From NCBI RefSeq assembly GCF_014698115.1, contig NZ_JACJSJ010000061.1, positions 1 through 49,653 on the forward strand: 49,653 nucleotides of DNA. Reading direction: 5' to 3'. The position numbers and the translations under genes are program-made. This DNA is from Nostoc sp. FACHB-973. Lineage in GTDB: Bacteria > Cyanobacteriota > Cyanobacteriia > Cyanobacteriales > Nostocaceae. Under the pieces are notes generated by a model. It did no database searches. It had not been told where the DNA came from and saw nothing but the letters and a program-made list of their open reading frames with translations. This document shows positions 16,497-25,033 of the stretch, in pieces. How positions within the stretch are numbered: position 1 is the first letter of the stretch; every line of letters begins with the position of its first letter.

Positions 16497-19400
16497 CTAA
16501 ATACTCGTCAACTCCATAATTTTCTCAAACTGAAAATTCTGAGCTAAATCTGTCAGACAATTTCGCAGTGCAGCATTTTCAAATGGTATTTGCTCAATCA
16601 ATTCTAAAATTAGATCGTCGCTGCATTGAGCTGCGGCCTTATACACCTGTTTCACCCATTCAGGTGACATTGCAGATATCAGAGGAGCTAAATCTGTAAG
16701 CATCAGCATTGATTCTGCTCCTTCTTGATTTCGGTTTTGTGTCTGATAGATTTCTTCTTGATAAATATATTGGACTCCTAAATATTTTCTCAATTTTTCT
16801 AGTAATTCTTCTTCACGGAATGGCTTGTTAATAAAATCATCGCAACCTGCTTCGATCATTGCCTCTCGTTGTTCCTCAAAAGCATGAGCAGTTAAGGCAA
16901 TAATTATAGTCTTGCGATTTTTGATTTTGGATCGCACCTTTGGTGCGGTTCCAGCACAACTTAGATTTTGGATTGCGATTTTTTCTCGGCACAAATGCTC
17001 GTCTACGCTGATTTGTCTGTGTTCCCTTGCTTTAATTTCTTTTGTGGCTTCGTAGCCGTTCATAATCGGCATCCGCATATCCATTAATATGAGGTGTGGT
17101 TGCCATTGCTGCCAAAGTGCGATCGCTTCTTGACCATTTGCAGCTTCTTCTACAACAAAACCAATGGATGTGAGAATTTTTATTAGTACTAAACGGCTAT
17201 CTTTAACGTCATCAACTACTAAGATGCGGCATTCGTTTTGAGCAGGCGCTAAACTCGAAATTCGCCGTCTCATTTGCTTGATGTGTACTTCACTGGCTGC
17301 TGCTAGGCTAATTTGAATATCAAAGGCAAATCTACTCCCCTCGCCAACAGTACTGGTAACGCTAATATCTCCCCCCATTAGTTGCACATATTTACGGCTA
17401 ATTGCTAAACCCAATCCTGTTCCCTGCTGGGATTTCCTTCCGGTTTCAGTTTGCCCAAAAGCTTCAAACAACAAGTTAATTTCTTCTGGGGCAATACCGC
17501 AACCAGTGTCTTGGATCTCGAAGCAGAGATGAGGGGGATGAGGGGGATGAGGAAGATAAGGTAAGATTTTCTCCCTCATCTCCCCCATCTCCCCCATCCC
17601 TACCCGCAACGTCACCCTCCCAGTATCGGTAAATTTAATTGCATTTCCCAGGATGTTCAGCAAGACTTGACGCAGTTTACTTTCATCGGCTTGTACGAAC
17701 TGGGGCAGGTCAGATGTATATTCAAATACCAATTCTAATCCTTTGGAGGTGGCGCGGAAACGCAGCATTTCTTCGAGGTTTTCCAAGAGGCGAATTAAGT
17801 CAAAACTGCCCAGATTCAATGTAATTCTGCCAGCTTCGATTTTAGACATTTCCAGAATGTCGTTAATTAAGTTGAGAAGATGTTCGCCTGCACGATTGAT
17901 GATTGCTAAGTTTTGTTGATGTTCGGTAGATAAAGCACCATCGTGGCTCATGAGTTGGGTAAAACCAAGGATGGCGTTGAGTGGGGTACGTAGTTCGTGG
18001 CTCATGTTGGCGAGAAATTCGCTTTTGGCGCGGTTGGCAGCATCAGCAACAATCACAGCTTCTTGCAGTGCTTGTGATTGCTTTTGCATTTGTGCGAGCA
18101 ATTGTGCCTGCTGTAAAGCAACTCCCAACTGATTGCTAATTTGAACTACGATGTTGACTTCTTCTGGCTTCCATTGGCGGAGATCGGAATTTTGATAACT
18201 CGCCAGTAACCCCCAAAGGTGATTACCAGATAAAATAGGCACAATAATGTAAGCTTTTGCCTGAAAGCGTTCTAAGAGTTTGATATAAGAGGGACGAAAC
18301 CCAGCGTTGTAGATATCAGGAATGGAGCGGAAACTTGCATCTTGTGTGTATACACCTTGAAAGAAGGTATCTTGCCCTTGGTTATCTGCCCCATCCAAGA
18401 TTTTCGTTAGGCAACGACCATTTTCTAAGACATTTTCTGTGAGATGGGGGTCATTTTTTTGTTCTTCGATTAGCGAAATCCAACCCTCTGCTACTGACTC
18501 AGAAATAAATTCCCCACTCCAGTTGCCATTGAAACGATAGACAGCAACCCGATCGCAATTAAGTACTTGCCGTAATTCTTGGGTTGTGGCGGCAAATATA
18601 GTCTCTAAATCCAGTGTTTGACGCATCCTTTGAATCACTTCGGCGATCGCTCTTTCTCGCTCTGCACTCTCGCGCAAAGCTTCTTCGGCCAATTTTATCT
18701 CGGTAATATCTGTAATCATACCGATGTAGCCTTTAATTTCTCCATCTTCTCCAAATTCGGGCAAAGCCTGACAAATTACCCAGATGATTGTGCCATTTTT
18801 ATGCCAGAAGCGATGTTCGTATTTATATTTACTGCCAAATGTTCTTGCTTGATTCCATGCTATTAACAGCTGCTCGCGGTCATCTGGATGTATGGCATTT
18901 GCCCAACCTGTACCCAGAGATTCTTCGACGGTGCAACCAGTAATTTCACTCCAGCGTTGATTAAAATATAATACATTACCTTCAACATCAGTATAAAATA
19001 TACAAGCTGGCGAAGCTTCTGCTAAAAGTTGATATCGCTGTCTACCTTCCTGCAAAGCCAATTCTGCCAACTTGCGATCGCTGATATCTGCCCAATAACC
19101 AACGCATTCTATGGGATTACCAGCTTCGTCACGAATTAATCTCATCTTTTCGTAGAACCAATGATAAGTTCCGTCAGCGTGTAACCACCGATATTCGTAG
19201 GATTTGTACTCCTGCTCAACTAACTGAGAAAATTTTTTGGAAATTAGTTCAACATCTTCTGGGTGGACGCGATCGAGCCAAAAATTAGAATTCTCAATAA
19301 ATTCCTGCGCTTCGTAACCAACCATTGCTCTAACATTCTTACTAATAAAAGTAGTGCTAAAGTCTTCTGATGTTTTGCTGCTATAAATAACTACAGGACT

Positions 19401-21383
19401 AGAAGTGAGCAGATATTGTAGACGTTCATTGACTAAACCCAGTTGTTGTTCAACGCGTTTGCGCTTAATTAACCCACCCAACTGAGCAGCAACAGCACTT
19501 ACTAGTAAGAGCAAACGCCGATCAATTAATACTGAACTATGTTTAAAAAATACTAAAACAGCTAATACTTCGTCACCAGCCAAGATAGGAACGCCAAAAC
19601 CAGCTTTTAATCCGACATTTGCGGCTTGTGGCGATCGCAAAAAAATCGGCTCTCTCACTTGGGAAACATCCTCTATCCATTCTGCCTCCTGGTTCTGCCA
19701 AACTCGCCCTGGTAGTCCCACTCCTAAAGGGAATTTAACACTTTTGCTTTGGTGGCAGAATTCTTCTAAACTGTTTTCCTCTCCATACCAACCCAGACTG
19801 TGTTCTAAAACGGTGCCATCTTCATTGGGTATCCAGGCTTCCCCAAAATCCCAGCCAATGGTCTGACAAATTAACCCCAAAACCACTCCTAAGGCGTTGC
19901 TGACATCACTGGCGCGAGTGATGGCTTGTGTTGTTAACAGCAACAAACGGCTTTCATTTTCTGCTTGCTTGCGTTCAGTAATATCTTTGGCGGTGCCTAG
20001 CACATACCATTGTCCGTCAATGTCGATCATTTCCGCACTAAACAAGGTCGTCCTGATTTCTCCGGAACAAGTGCGAACATCAACTTCGTGGTTGCGAATG
20101 GCTTTAGTTTGTTGCAGGATCTGGGTGAGGAGATTATATTCTTCTGGATTTGCCCAAATATTCAATTCTCCATCGGTGCGATCGATCACTTGAGAACGAG
20201 AATAACCAAAAAACCGACAAAAGCTGTCGTTAACTTCGATATAGCGTTTGTCAGGAACAGTAATTAAAGCAATTGGATCGGGAGATGAGCGAAAAGCTGA
20301 TGCTAACTTTTTTTCAGAAGCGCGTCGCGCTGCTTCTGCGCGTTGGCGGGAGCGTACTTCCATTACCAGAGAGGCTAAATTTCCCAGAGAACGAGCAAAA
20401 TTTTGATCTTCTAATGTCCAATAATGGACACCCCCCACCGCTTCCAGACATAAAACTCCTACTGTTTTTCCCTCCAACCTGATGGGTGTATCGAGTATGG
20501 AAGTGATGCCTAATCTTGAATAAGACGCCGAAAATTCTTTCGTTCTAGGATCAATGTGGGCATTATCTGCCGCAATTATCTGGTCTTGCTGCAAAGCTGC
20601 AAAATAAGCTGGATAGTCTGTTACCGATAAGGAAACTCCTTCGCTATGTTGATTCTGACTCGCCTGAAATAGGTCAAGACACTGGATTTTTGTCATTGTT
20701 TCGTCATACAGCCACACACTGGCTCGTTCCACTCCAATATTTTGGGTGGCTGTTTCTGTGATCGCACTCAAGGCTGCTTTCAAATCACCCTGATAAAGCG
20801 TTTGATTTTGTGCTAATTGTGTTAGTACTAAGTTATGAGTGCGGAGCTTAATCCCACTTTCTTCCAGAATTTGAAAATTTGTTGGTAAAGCTTTCTTAAC
20901 GCTAATTTCTGGAAAAATTTCTTGTGTTTGTCTATTGCGAATATTTAACTCAACTCTCAGGCGTTGACGTTCTTGAATCTCTTCTTTTAACTGTTTTTTT
21001 AGTCTTTGAATATTGAGTTGATTTTGGATGCGGAATAAAACTTCTTTAGGTTTGAATGGTTGAGTAATATAATCAACATCGTTAAAATCAAAAACGTTGA
21101 TTTTTTGACATAATTCATCTGAAGTGCCAAAAAAAACTATCGGAATATTTGGAGTTTTGTAGTGATCTTTCAACTGATGGCAAACTTCATAACCATCTAT
21201 GTCTGGCATAATAACATTTAGCAAAATTAAATCAGGAGGACAAGGAAGCGCTGTATTGATTGCCAGTTGTCCATAAATAAGACTTTGCACTTGATAACCT
21301 TGGTCTTGAAGGATATCTGATAAAAAATCCAAATTCTCTAAGTTATAATCAACTAATAAAATTTTGATTTTTTGAGCATCCAT
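16497..21383 (-). CDS. multi-sensor hybrid histidine kinase (REC-GAF-PAS-GAF-PAS-PAS-GAF-HisKA-HATPase-REC)
   Basis: A 1628-residue cytosolic hybrid kinase. Order: degenerate receiver (1-125), GAF (about 195-345), PAS (355-472), GAF (485-640), PAS (655-770), PAS (780-898), GAF (910-1095), HisKA with MSHELRTP (phospho-His H1129), HATPase with N-box N1247, DTGCGI (D1292) and GTGLGL, and a C-terminal receiver with D1435 and K1520. The second GAF and others lack an obvious bilin-binding motif, so ligands are unknown. The first receiver has Asn56 in place of the phosphoacceptor Asp, Tyr13 for an acidic residue and Gln108 for the Lys. Two insertions look repeat-derived: residues 1263-1286 (PHPPHPPHL) in the ATPase domain and about 1454-1490 in the last receiver. 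It is monocistronic, with no cognate DNA-binding regulator nearby. Confidence 0.9.
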   Translation of the reverse strand: MDAQKIKILLVDYNLENLDFLSDILQDQGYQVQSLIYGQLAINTALPCPPDLILLNVIMPDIDGYEVCHQLKDHYKTPNIPIVFFGTSDELCQKINVFDFNDVDYITQPFKPKEVLFRIQNQLNIQRLKKQLKEEIQERQRLRVELNIRNRQTQEIFPEISVKKALPTNFQILEESGIKLRTHNLVLTQLAQNQTLYQGDLKAALSAITETATQNIGVERASVWLYDETMTKIQCLDLFQASQNQHSEGVSLSVTDYPAYFAALQQDQIIAADNAHIDPRTKEFSASYSRLGITSILDTPIRLEGKTVGVLCLEAVGGVHYWTLEDQNFARSLGNLASLVMEVRSRQRAEAARRASEKKLASAFRSSPDPIALITVPDKRYIEVNDSFCRFFGYSRSQVIDRTDGELNIWANPEEYNLLTQILQQTKAIRNHEVDVRTCSGEIRTTLFSAEMIDIDGQWYVLGTAKDITERKQAENESRLLLLTTQAITRASDVSNALGVVLGLICQTIGWDFGEAWIPNEDGTVLEHSLGWYGEENSLEEFCHQSKSVKFPLGVGLPGRVWQNQEAEWIEDVSQVREPIFLRSPQAANVGLKAGFGVPILAGDEVLAVLVFFKHSSVLIDRRLLLLVSAVAAQLGGLIKRKRVEQQLGLVNERLQYLLTSSPVVIYSSKTSEDFSTTFISKNVRAMVGYEAQEFIENSNFWLDRVHPEDVELISKKFSQLVEQEYKSYEYRWLHADGTYHWFYEKMRLIRDEAGNPIECVGYWADISDRKLAELALQEGRQRYQLLAEASPACIFYTDVEGNVLYFNQRWSEITGCTVEESLGTGWANAIHPDDREQLLIAWNQARTFGSKYKYEHRFWHKNGTIIWVICQALPEFGEDGEIKGYIGMITDITEIKLAEEALRESAERERAIAEVIQRMRQTLDLETIFAATTQELRQVLNCDRVAVYRFNGNWSGEFISESVAEGWISLIEEQKNDPHLTENVLENGRCLTKILDGADNQGQDTFFQGVYTQDASFRSIPDIYNAGFRPSYIKLLERFQAKAYIIVPILSGNHLWGLLASYQNSDLRQWKPEEVNIVVQISNQLGVALQQAQLLAQMQKQSQALQEAVIVADAANRAKSEFLANMSHELRTPLNAILGFTQLMSHDGALSTEHQQNLAIINRAGEHLLNLINDILEMSKIEAGRITLNLGSFDLIRLLENLEEMLRFRATSKGLELVFEYTSDLPQFVQADESKLRQVLLNILGNAIKFTDTGRVTLRVGMGEMGEMREKILPYLPHPPHPPHLCFEIQDTGCGIAPEEINLLFEAFGQTETGRKSQQGTGLGLAISRKYVQLMGGDISVTSTVGEGSRFAFDIQISLAAASEVHIKQMRRRISSLAPAQNECRILVVDDVKDSRLVLIKILTSIGFVVEEAANGQEAIALWQQWQPHLILMDMRMPIMNGYEATKEIKAREHRQISVDEHLCREKIAIQNLSCAGTAPKVRSKIKNRKTIIIALTAHAFEEQREAMIEAGCDDFINKPFREEELLEKLRKYLGVQYIYQEEIYQTQNRNQEGAESMLMLTDLAPLISAMSPEWVKQVYKAAAQCSDDLILELIEQIPFENAALRNCLTDLAQNFQFEKIMELTSI
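16914..17024 (-). repeat. dispersed GATTTTGGATT repeat inside the kinase receiver domain
   Basis: GATTTTTGATTTTGGATCGCACC and TTAGATTTTGGATTGCGATTTT at 16916-16983 match the GATTTTGGATT repeats found between genes (31537, 38394, 40970, 47380). Here they are read in frame and encode an extra about 37 residues between the phospho-Asp strand and the ALTA strand of the C-terminal receiver. Confidence 0.65.
17526..17597 (-). repeat. STRR-like G-arm/C-arm repeat inside the kinase ATPase domain
   Basis: On the plus strand GATGAGGGGGATGAGGGGGATGAGG is followed by a short spacer and CCCTCATCTCCCCCATCTCCCCC. The two arms are complementary. It is translated in frame as about 24 residues of low complexity (MGEMGEM...PHPPHPPH) between the N-box and the DTGCGI motif. 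Confidence 0.75.
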
Positions 21384-21821
21384 GTCAGTGATTGAGTTAA
21401 TTTTTAATTACAAATCATTTTGGAATCAGACTGAATAGTAAACCATAAATTAAAGATTAGACAAAATGAACAAAGTCAGCGCCAAGCACACGCTAGGCGA
21501 GTACAACTAAGATAAAAATATCTATCCCCTACTCCCCACTTCCTATTTTTAACACATAAGAACATGTAATAAATTACACAAAAAGAATATTAAAATCTTT
21601 TACCTCCTACACACTGTAGGGGTTCAGCATTGCTAAACCCCTACTCCCTATTTTCAAGACAGCCGATCATGTAATAAATTACACAACGAAGGCATGAAAA
21701 TATTCCTTTCCCAGTCCCCAGCCCCCATTTTAAAGACAGCTAATCACGGGAAAATCCCACAAATAAGGATAAAAAAGGAATATATCCTACAGACGCCATT
21801 AATAGCGTCTCTACCCACTCC
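21384..21821. repeat. degenerate long tandem repeats upstream of the hybrid kinase
   Basis: The 18-mer CATGTAATAAATTACACA occurs at 21563-21580 and 21668-21685, 105 bp apart. Each copy is followed by CCC/T-rich sequence and (A/T)TTTTCAAGACAG or TTTTAAAGACAG. A third, diverged copy starts near 21745, where TGTAATAAATTACA is replaced by another palindrome, GGGAAAATCCC. Included hairpins: GTAGGGGTT...AAACCCCTAC (21618-21646) and AGACGCCATTAATAGCGTCT (21791-21810). No gene. Confidence 0.55.
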
Positions 21822-21840
21822 CTACTCTCTTTTTCAAGTT

Positions 21841-21994
21841 CAGGGTGGTTTCATACAAGCAAAGAAAAACTAAAACTGCGTTTCAAAGCCTCTCCCCCAC
21901 TGGGGGAGAGGAATGGAAGTGGGGTAAAAAGCCATGCCACAAAACGAGAAATCAAGACTTATGTATTTTTCTTTTTTCGTATGAAACCACCCTG
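21841..21994. mobile_element. MITE-like element with 16-bp perfect terminal inverted repeats
   Basis: CAGGGTGGTTTCATAC (21841-21856) is exactly complementary to GTATGAAACCACCCTG (21979-21994), giving a 154-bp element. The inner ends stay similar (AAGCAAAGAAAAA versus GAAAAAAGAAAAA). The interior carries a hairpin CCTCTCCCC/GGGGAGAGG (21889-21911). The 17-mer CTACTCTCTTTTTCAAG is present on both sides (21822-21838 and 21995-22011) and may be a target duplication or part of the host repeat. No transposase is encoded. Confidence 0.75.
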
Positions 21995-22087
21995 CTACTC
22001 TCTTTTTCAAGGTAGGTCTGATATACCAATCATACTGGATTAGTTCTAAATTCTGAATTCTGCTATTTTTTTTTATCAAAAGTAATT

Positions 22088-22897
22088 TTAATTTGGATTA
22101 AATTTTAAAAATTCACCGATATTCATCAATTTTGGAGCTTCTTTACTGACAATTAATGGCAACTTCCCATCCCATTTTTCTATTGCTTGCCTTTGCAGTA
22201 TTTCTGGAGTCAAACCGTCACGCAATAATCTGTGTGCCTCCGCCTCTCCTCTTGCTAAATTCACTTGTGTTTCAGCCTCTTTTGTTGCTTTTAAAGCAAT
22301 GAACTCTGCTCGTTTCGCTTCTTGCTCAGCAATTTGCTTTGCCTCCACGGCCTCACTAAATCGTTCTGAAAAATGGACATGAACTAGAGAAATATCATCA
22401 ACTGCAACGTGATAACTATTTAAGCGTGTAGTTAATGCATCATCTACTTCGCCTTTGACTTCTCCTCGTTTAGTAATAATTTCTTCAGCAGTATACTTTG
22501 CCATTACTGCTTTTAATACTTCTTCAACCGCTGGATTAATAATTCGTTCAACAACATTTTGCTCATCTCCAATTTGTTGAAAAATTGCATTCGCTTCCTG
22601 AGGAATAATATGCCAATTTAGAGCCACATCTGTAAAAACATTTTGTAAATCTTTGGAAGAAGCTTCCGCAGAGATTTGCTGTTTTTGGACTCGCACACTC
22701 AATTTTTCGACAGTATTATATACAGGAATAATGAAGTGAATTCCTTCTCCTAATATCTGGTTTTGGACTTCGCCAAATTTCATTAAAACGCCACGTTCTC
22801 CTGCATTTACAATCACGCAAGGGGTGAGCAAGAGAGTTATCAAGAACAAAAGAGCAGTCAGTTTACCAGCACGGTTAAAATTTGTATTTTTTCTCAT
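22088..22897 (-). CDS. prohibitin/SPFH (band 7) family protein
   Basis: A 269-residue membrane-anchored prohibitin-like protein. Residues 12-32 form the single membrane anchor (LTALLFLITLLLTPCVIVNA). The SPFH domain follows from GERGVLMKFGEVQNQILGEG to about residue 190, with the prohibitin-like DISLVHVHFSERFSEAVEAKQIAEQEAKRA and a coiled-coil assembly region (residues 185-235). Family members form ring-like multimers at membranes and protect or scaffold membrane proteins, often with FtsH; in cyanobacteria they occur at plasma or thylakoid membranes. It is a single gene flanked by repeats on both sides, and I see no operon partner. Confidence 0.88.
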   Translation of the reverse strand: MRKNTNFNRAGKLTALLFLITLLLTPCVIVNAGERGVLMKFGEVQNQILGEGIHFIIPVYNTVEKLSVRVQKQQISAEASSKDLQNVFTDVALNWHIIPQEANAIFQQIGDEQNVVERIINPAVEEVLKAVMAKYTAEEIITKRGEVKGEVDDALTTRLNSYHVAVDDISLVHVHFSERFSEAVEAKQIAEQEAKRAEFIALKATKEAETQVNLARGEAEAHRLLRDGLTPEILQRQAIEKWDGKLPLIVSKEAPKLMNIGEFLKFNPN

Positions 22898-22985
22898 TTA
22901 TCTGAAAAATTTATGCGTCTTGCATACAGACAGATACAGCAGAATTCAAAATTCAAAATTCAGAATCCAGAAATAAAACAGGGTT

Positions 22986-23088
22986 TACAGCGCTTCCGGC
23001 TATTATGCAATATAGTTTTCTCCTTGCCCCTCTCCTATCATTGCTTTCAGCTTTTAGGATGTACCTCATAGCTGCCGGAAGTGCTGTA
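22986..23088. mobile_element. small palindromic element, ACAGCRCTTCC family, copy 1
   Basis: The left end TACAGCGCTTCCGGC and the right end GCCGGAAGTGCTGTA are complementary with one mismatch and bound 103 bp. A second copy of nearly the same length with related ends lies at 35694-35797. No coding potential. Confidence 0.65.
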
Positions 23089-23241
23089 TACCTGGCTACC
23101 AGACGAATCTTTGTATATTTCACGTTCCTTGAAACCTTCTGTATTTAGGAGTTGTATGCTTCTTCTCGTCATGCTCTTATAACTTTGGCTCTAAGTCAAT
23201 TTCTATTTCACTTTAGTCAAGGACATAGAATAGTATTGTCT

Positions 23242-23390
23242 ATAGGACTCCTATTTGATTTTTGAAATATACGTAGGGTGTGAAAGCGTTGCTTAACGCA
23301 CCTTCCCCAAAGCTTTTGGTGCGTTACGGCTTACGCCTAACACATCCTACACATACTTAGATTTTTTCAGGAATCAAATCGGATTCCTAT
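23242..23390. mobile_element. MITE-like element with ATAGGAMTCCKATTTGATT ends
   Basis: The left end ATAGGACTCCTATTTGATT and the complement of the right end, ATAGGAATCCGATTTGATT, match at 17 of 19 positions and bound 149 bp. Nested inside is the GTAGGGTG...TTAACGCACC / GGTGCGTTA...CATCCTAC inverted repeat, whose core also occurs at 1377-1407. No coding potential. Confidence 0.65.
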
Positions 23391-23631
23391 ATGAATAGTC
23401 AATCTCTAAGTGAGTGGTTTATATGTTCAACAAAATAAAACTTATCTCTGTATTGTCCGCATCTGTGTGTTCAAATTAATTTTGAACCGCAAAGGCGCAG
23501 AGAAAGCAGAGAGTTAATCAAAGATTTGATCGCCAAAACTAAGATTTTATAATACACTTTAACAGCACTAGGTAGCTTTAGTATATCTAAAATACTCTAA
23601 TTCTATCGAAAATTCGTAGTACTTAGAGAAG
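23391..23631. other. remaining intergenic region before the ADP-ribosylglycohydrolase stop
   Basis: AT-rich. It contains AACCGCAAAGGCGCAGAGAAAG (23487-23508), a dispersed repeat seen inverted at 16090, 36770 and 49310. No gene is seen. Confidence 0.35.
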
Positions 23632-24477
23632 CTAAATTTGCCCTTCAATGACTAAACTCATCAGCTGCCGATCCAATTCAATGAGGTAATCTCGACCATA
23701 AGCTCCATTTTCTAAGCCTGTGACGAGATGGTTGGGGATGTCTTGTGTAATTTCTTCGCTACAAGAACCGGCGGACAGTGCGATCGCCGCCACTGTATCC
23801 ACATCACCGGTAAAAGCGATACAATCTTGTAAAAGTTGGCTCATGCTGTCATTTCGCATTACCGCAGTAATGGCTGCCCTGACACTCATCCAGCCCTTGG
23901 ATTTTACTTCACCTTGCCAGGGTTTAGACCACTGCCCAGATACATAACCTTCTAAAAACTGTCCTAATTTGCGTTTTGCTCCCAGTCGATAGATAAAGTA
24001 ATGTGACATCAGGGCAGCGGCAACAGCAGCGTTGATTCCATCTGGTGTATTGTGAGTAATTGCGGCTTGAATTGTTGCCGCTTCGATGACTTTCTCTGGT
24101 GTCGCATAAACGCCAATGGGGGCTGCACGCATCGCCGCCCCGCTTTTGTCACTGTCAGGGCGAATTTTTGTTAAAAATTCTTCCCCACTTTGGATTTCTA
24201 CCAGAAAATTGTAGAAGTTTCTCGCATAACCTTGTCTAGGATCGCGTTTGAAGGCTGTAACGAAGCTTTCGGCTAAAACTTCTGGCGTCCACGGTGCTTG
24301 AGCAACAATTACTTCGGCAATGGCAATGCTCATCTGGGTATCGTCGGTGTAGCTACCAGGAATGAGTCGAAAACGCGGGTGTTGCACGTATCGACTCAAA
24401 TCGTTGTTAACAATCATCTCGTCAGCATATTCAAAGCCTGCACCGTAGGCATCTGCGATCGCTAACTCTAGCAGCAT
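23632..24477 (-). CDS. ADP-ribosylglycohydrolase (DraG/ARH) family protein
   Basis: A 281-residue protein of the ADP-ribosylglycohydrolase fold, which removes ADP-ribose from proteins or small molecules using two Mg ions. The first metal motif is GSYTDDTQM and the second is TGDVDTVAAIALSAG, close to the family GDxDTxAA motif. The N-terminal IADAYGAGFE is also typical. No signal peptide. It lies 7 bp after the stop of the NUDIX gene, so the two are almost certainly co-transcribed. The substrate is unknown: dinitrogenase reductase in true DraG, O-acetyl-ADP-ribose or ADP-ribosylated proteins in others. Confidence 0.85.
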   Translation of the reverse strand: MLLELAIADAYGAGFEYADEMIVNNDLSRYVQHPRFRLIPGSYTDDTQMSIAIAEVIVAQAPWTPEVLAESFVTAFKRDPRQGYARNFYNFLVEIQSGEEFLTKIRPDSDKSGAAMRAAPIGVYATPEKVIEAATIQAAITHNTPDGINAAVAAALMSHYFIYRLGAKRKLGQFLEGYVSGQWSKPWQGEVKSKGWMSVRAAITAVMRNDSMSQLLQDCIAFTGDVDTVAAIALSAGSCSEEITQDIPNHLVTGLENGAYGRDYLIELDRQLMSLVIEGQI

Positions 24478-24484
24478 ATTGGTA

Positions 24485-25033
24485 CTACACTAAAAATGGA
24501 CGCGCCAGGAAAAAGCTAGAAATTGTTTTAGCATCTATTAGCTCTCCCTGAAGAATAGCTTTTTCTAGTTCCTCAGGAGTCAAAAATACAGTTTCGATAT
24601 CCTCGTCTCCATCTTGGGCTGGTGGTGTTTCCAGCTTTTGTAAATCTTGAGCCAGAAAAGCATAAATAATTTCATCAGAATAACCAGGCGCTAGGAAAAA
24701 TTCTCCTAGTTTCTGCCATTTTTCGGCACTGTAGCCAGTTTCTTCCTGAATTTCCCGTTGTACCGTCTCTAAGGGATCTTCATTGCGTTCCAGAGTTCCC
24801 GCCGGAAATTCTAATATCCGTCCCTGAACTGCAAAACGATACTGGCGCACAAGTACAAGTTTACCTTCTGGGGTCACAGGCACAGCTAGGGCGCCGCCGG
24901 GATGACGAATACACTCCCATTCTCCTTCTGCTTTATTGGGTAAACGCAAGCGATTAACTTCAAAGTCAAACTTGCGTCCTTTGTAAAACAAGCGTTGTTT
25001 CAACAGTTGTGGTAATTCTCTACCTAATGGCAT
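24485..25033 (-). CDS. NUDIX hydrolase, ADP-ribose pyrophosphatase type
   Basis: A 182-residue NUDIX enzyme. The full NUDIX box GTLERNEDPLETVQREIQEETG is present with the catalytic REIQEETG. The upstream ALAVPVTPEGKLVLVRQYRFAV and LEFPAGTLE and the downstream FFLAPGYSDEIIYAFLA are typical of ADP-ribose/ADP-sugar pyrophosphatases (NudF-like), which split ADP-ribose to AMP and ribose 5-phosphate. It is first in a two-gene operon with the ADP-ribosylglycohydrolase, whose product it could consume. Translation starts at ATG 25033. Confidence 0.85.
   Translation of the reverse strand: MPLGRELPQLLKQRLFYKGRKFDFEVNRLRLPNKAEGEWECIRHPGGALAVPVTPEGKLVLVRQYRFAVQGRILEFPAGTLERNEDPLETVQREIQEETGYSAEKWQKLGEFFLAPGYSDEIIYAFLAQDLQKLETPPAQDGDEDIETVFLTPEELEKAILQGELIDAKTISSFFLARPFLV

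Noticed and set aside
21870..22079. 69-codon minus-strand frame between the kinase and prohibitin genes
   Set aside because: It lies mostly inside the 154-bp MITE and a second repeat; no protein features.
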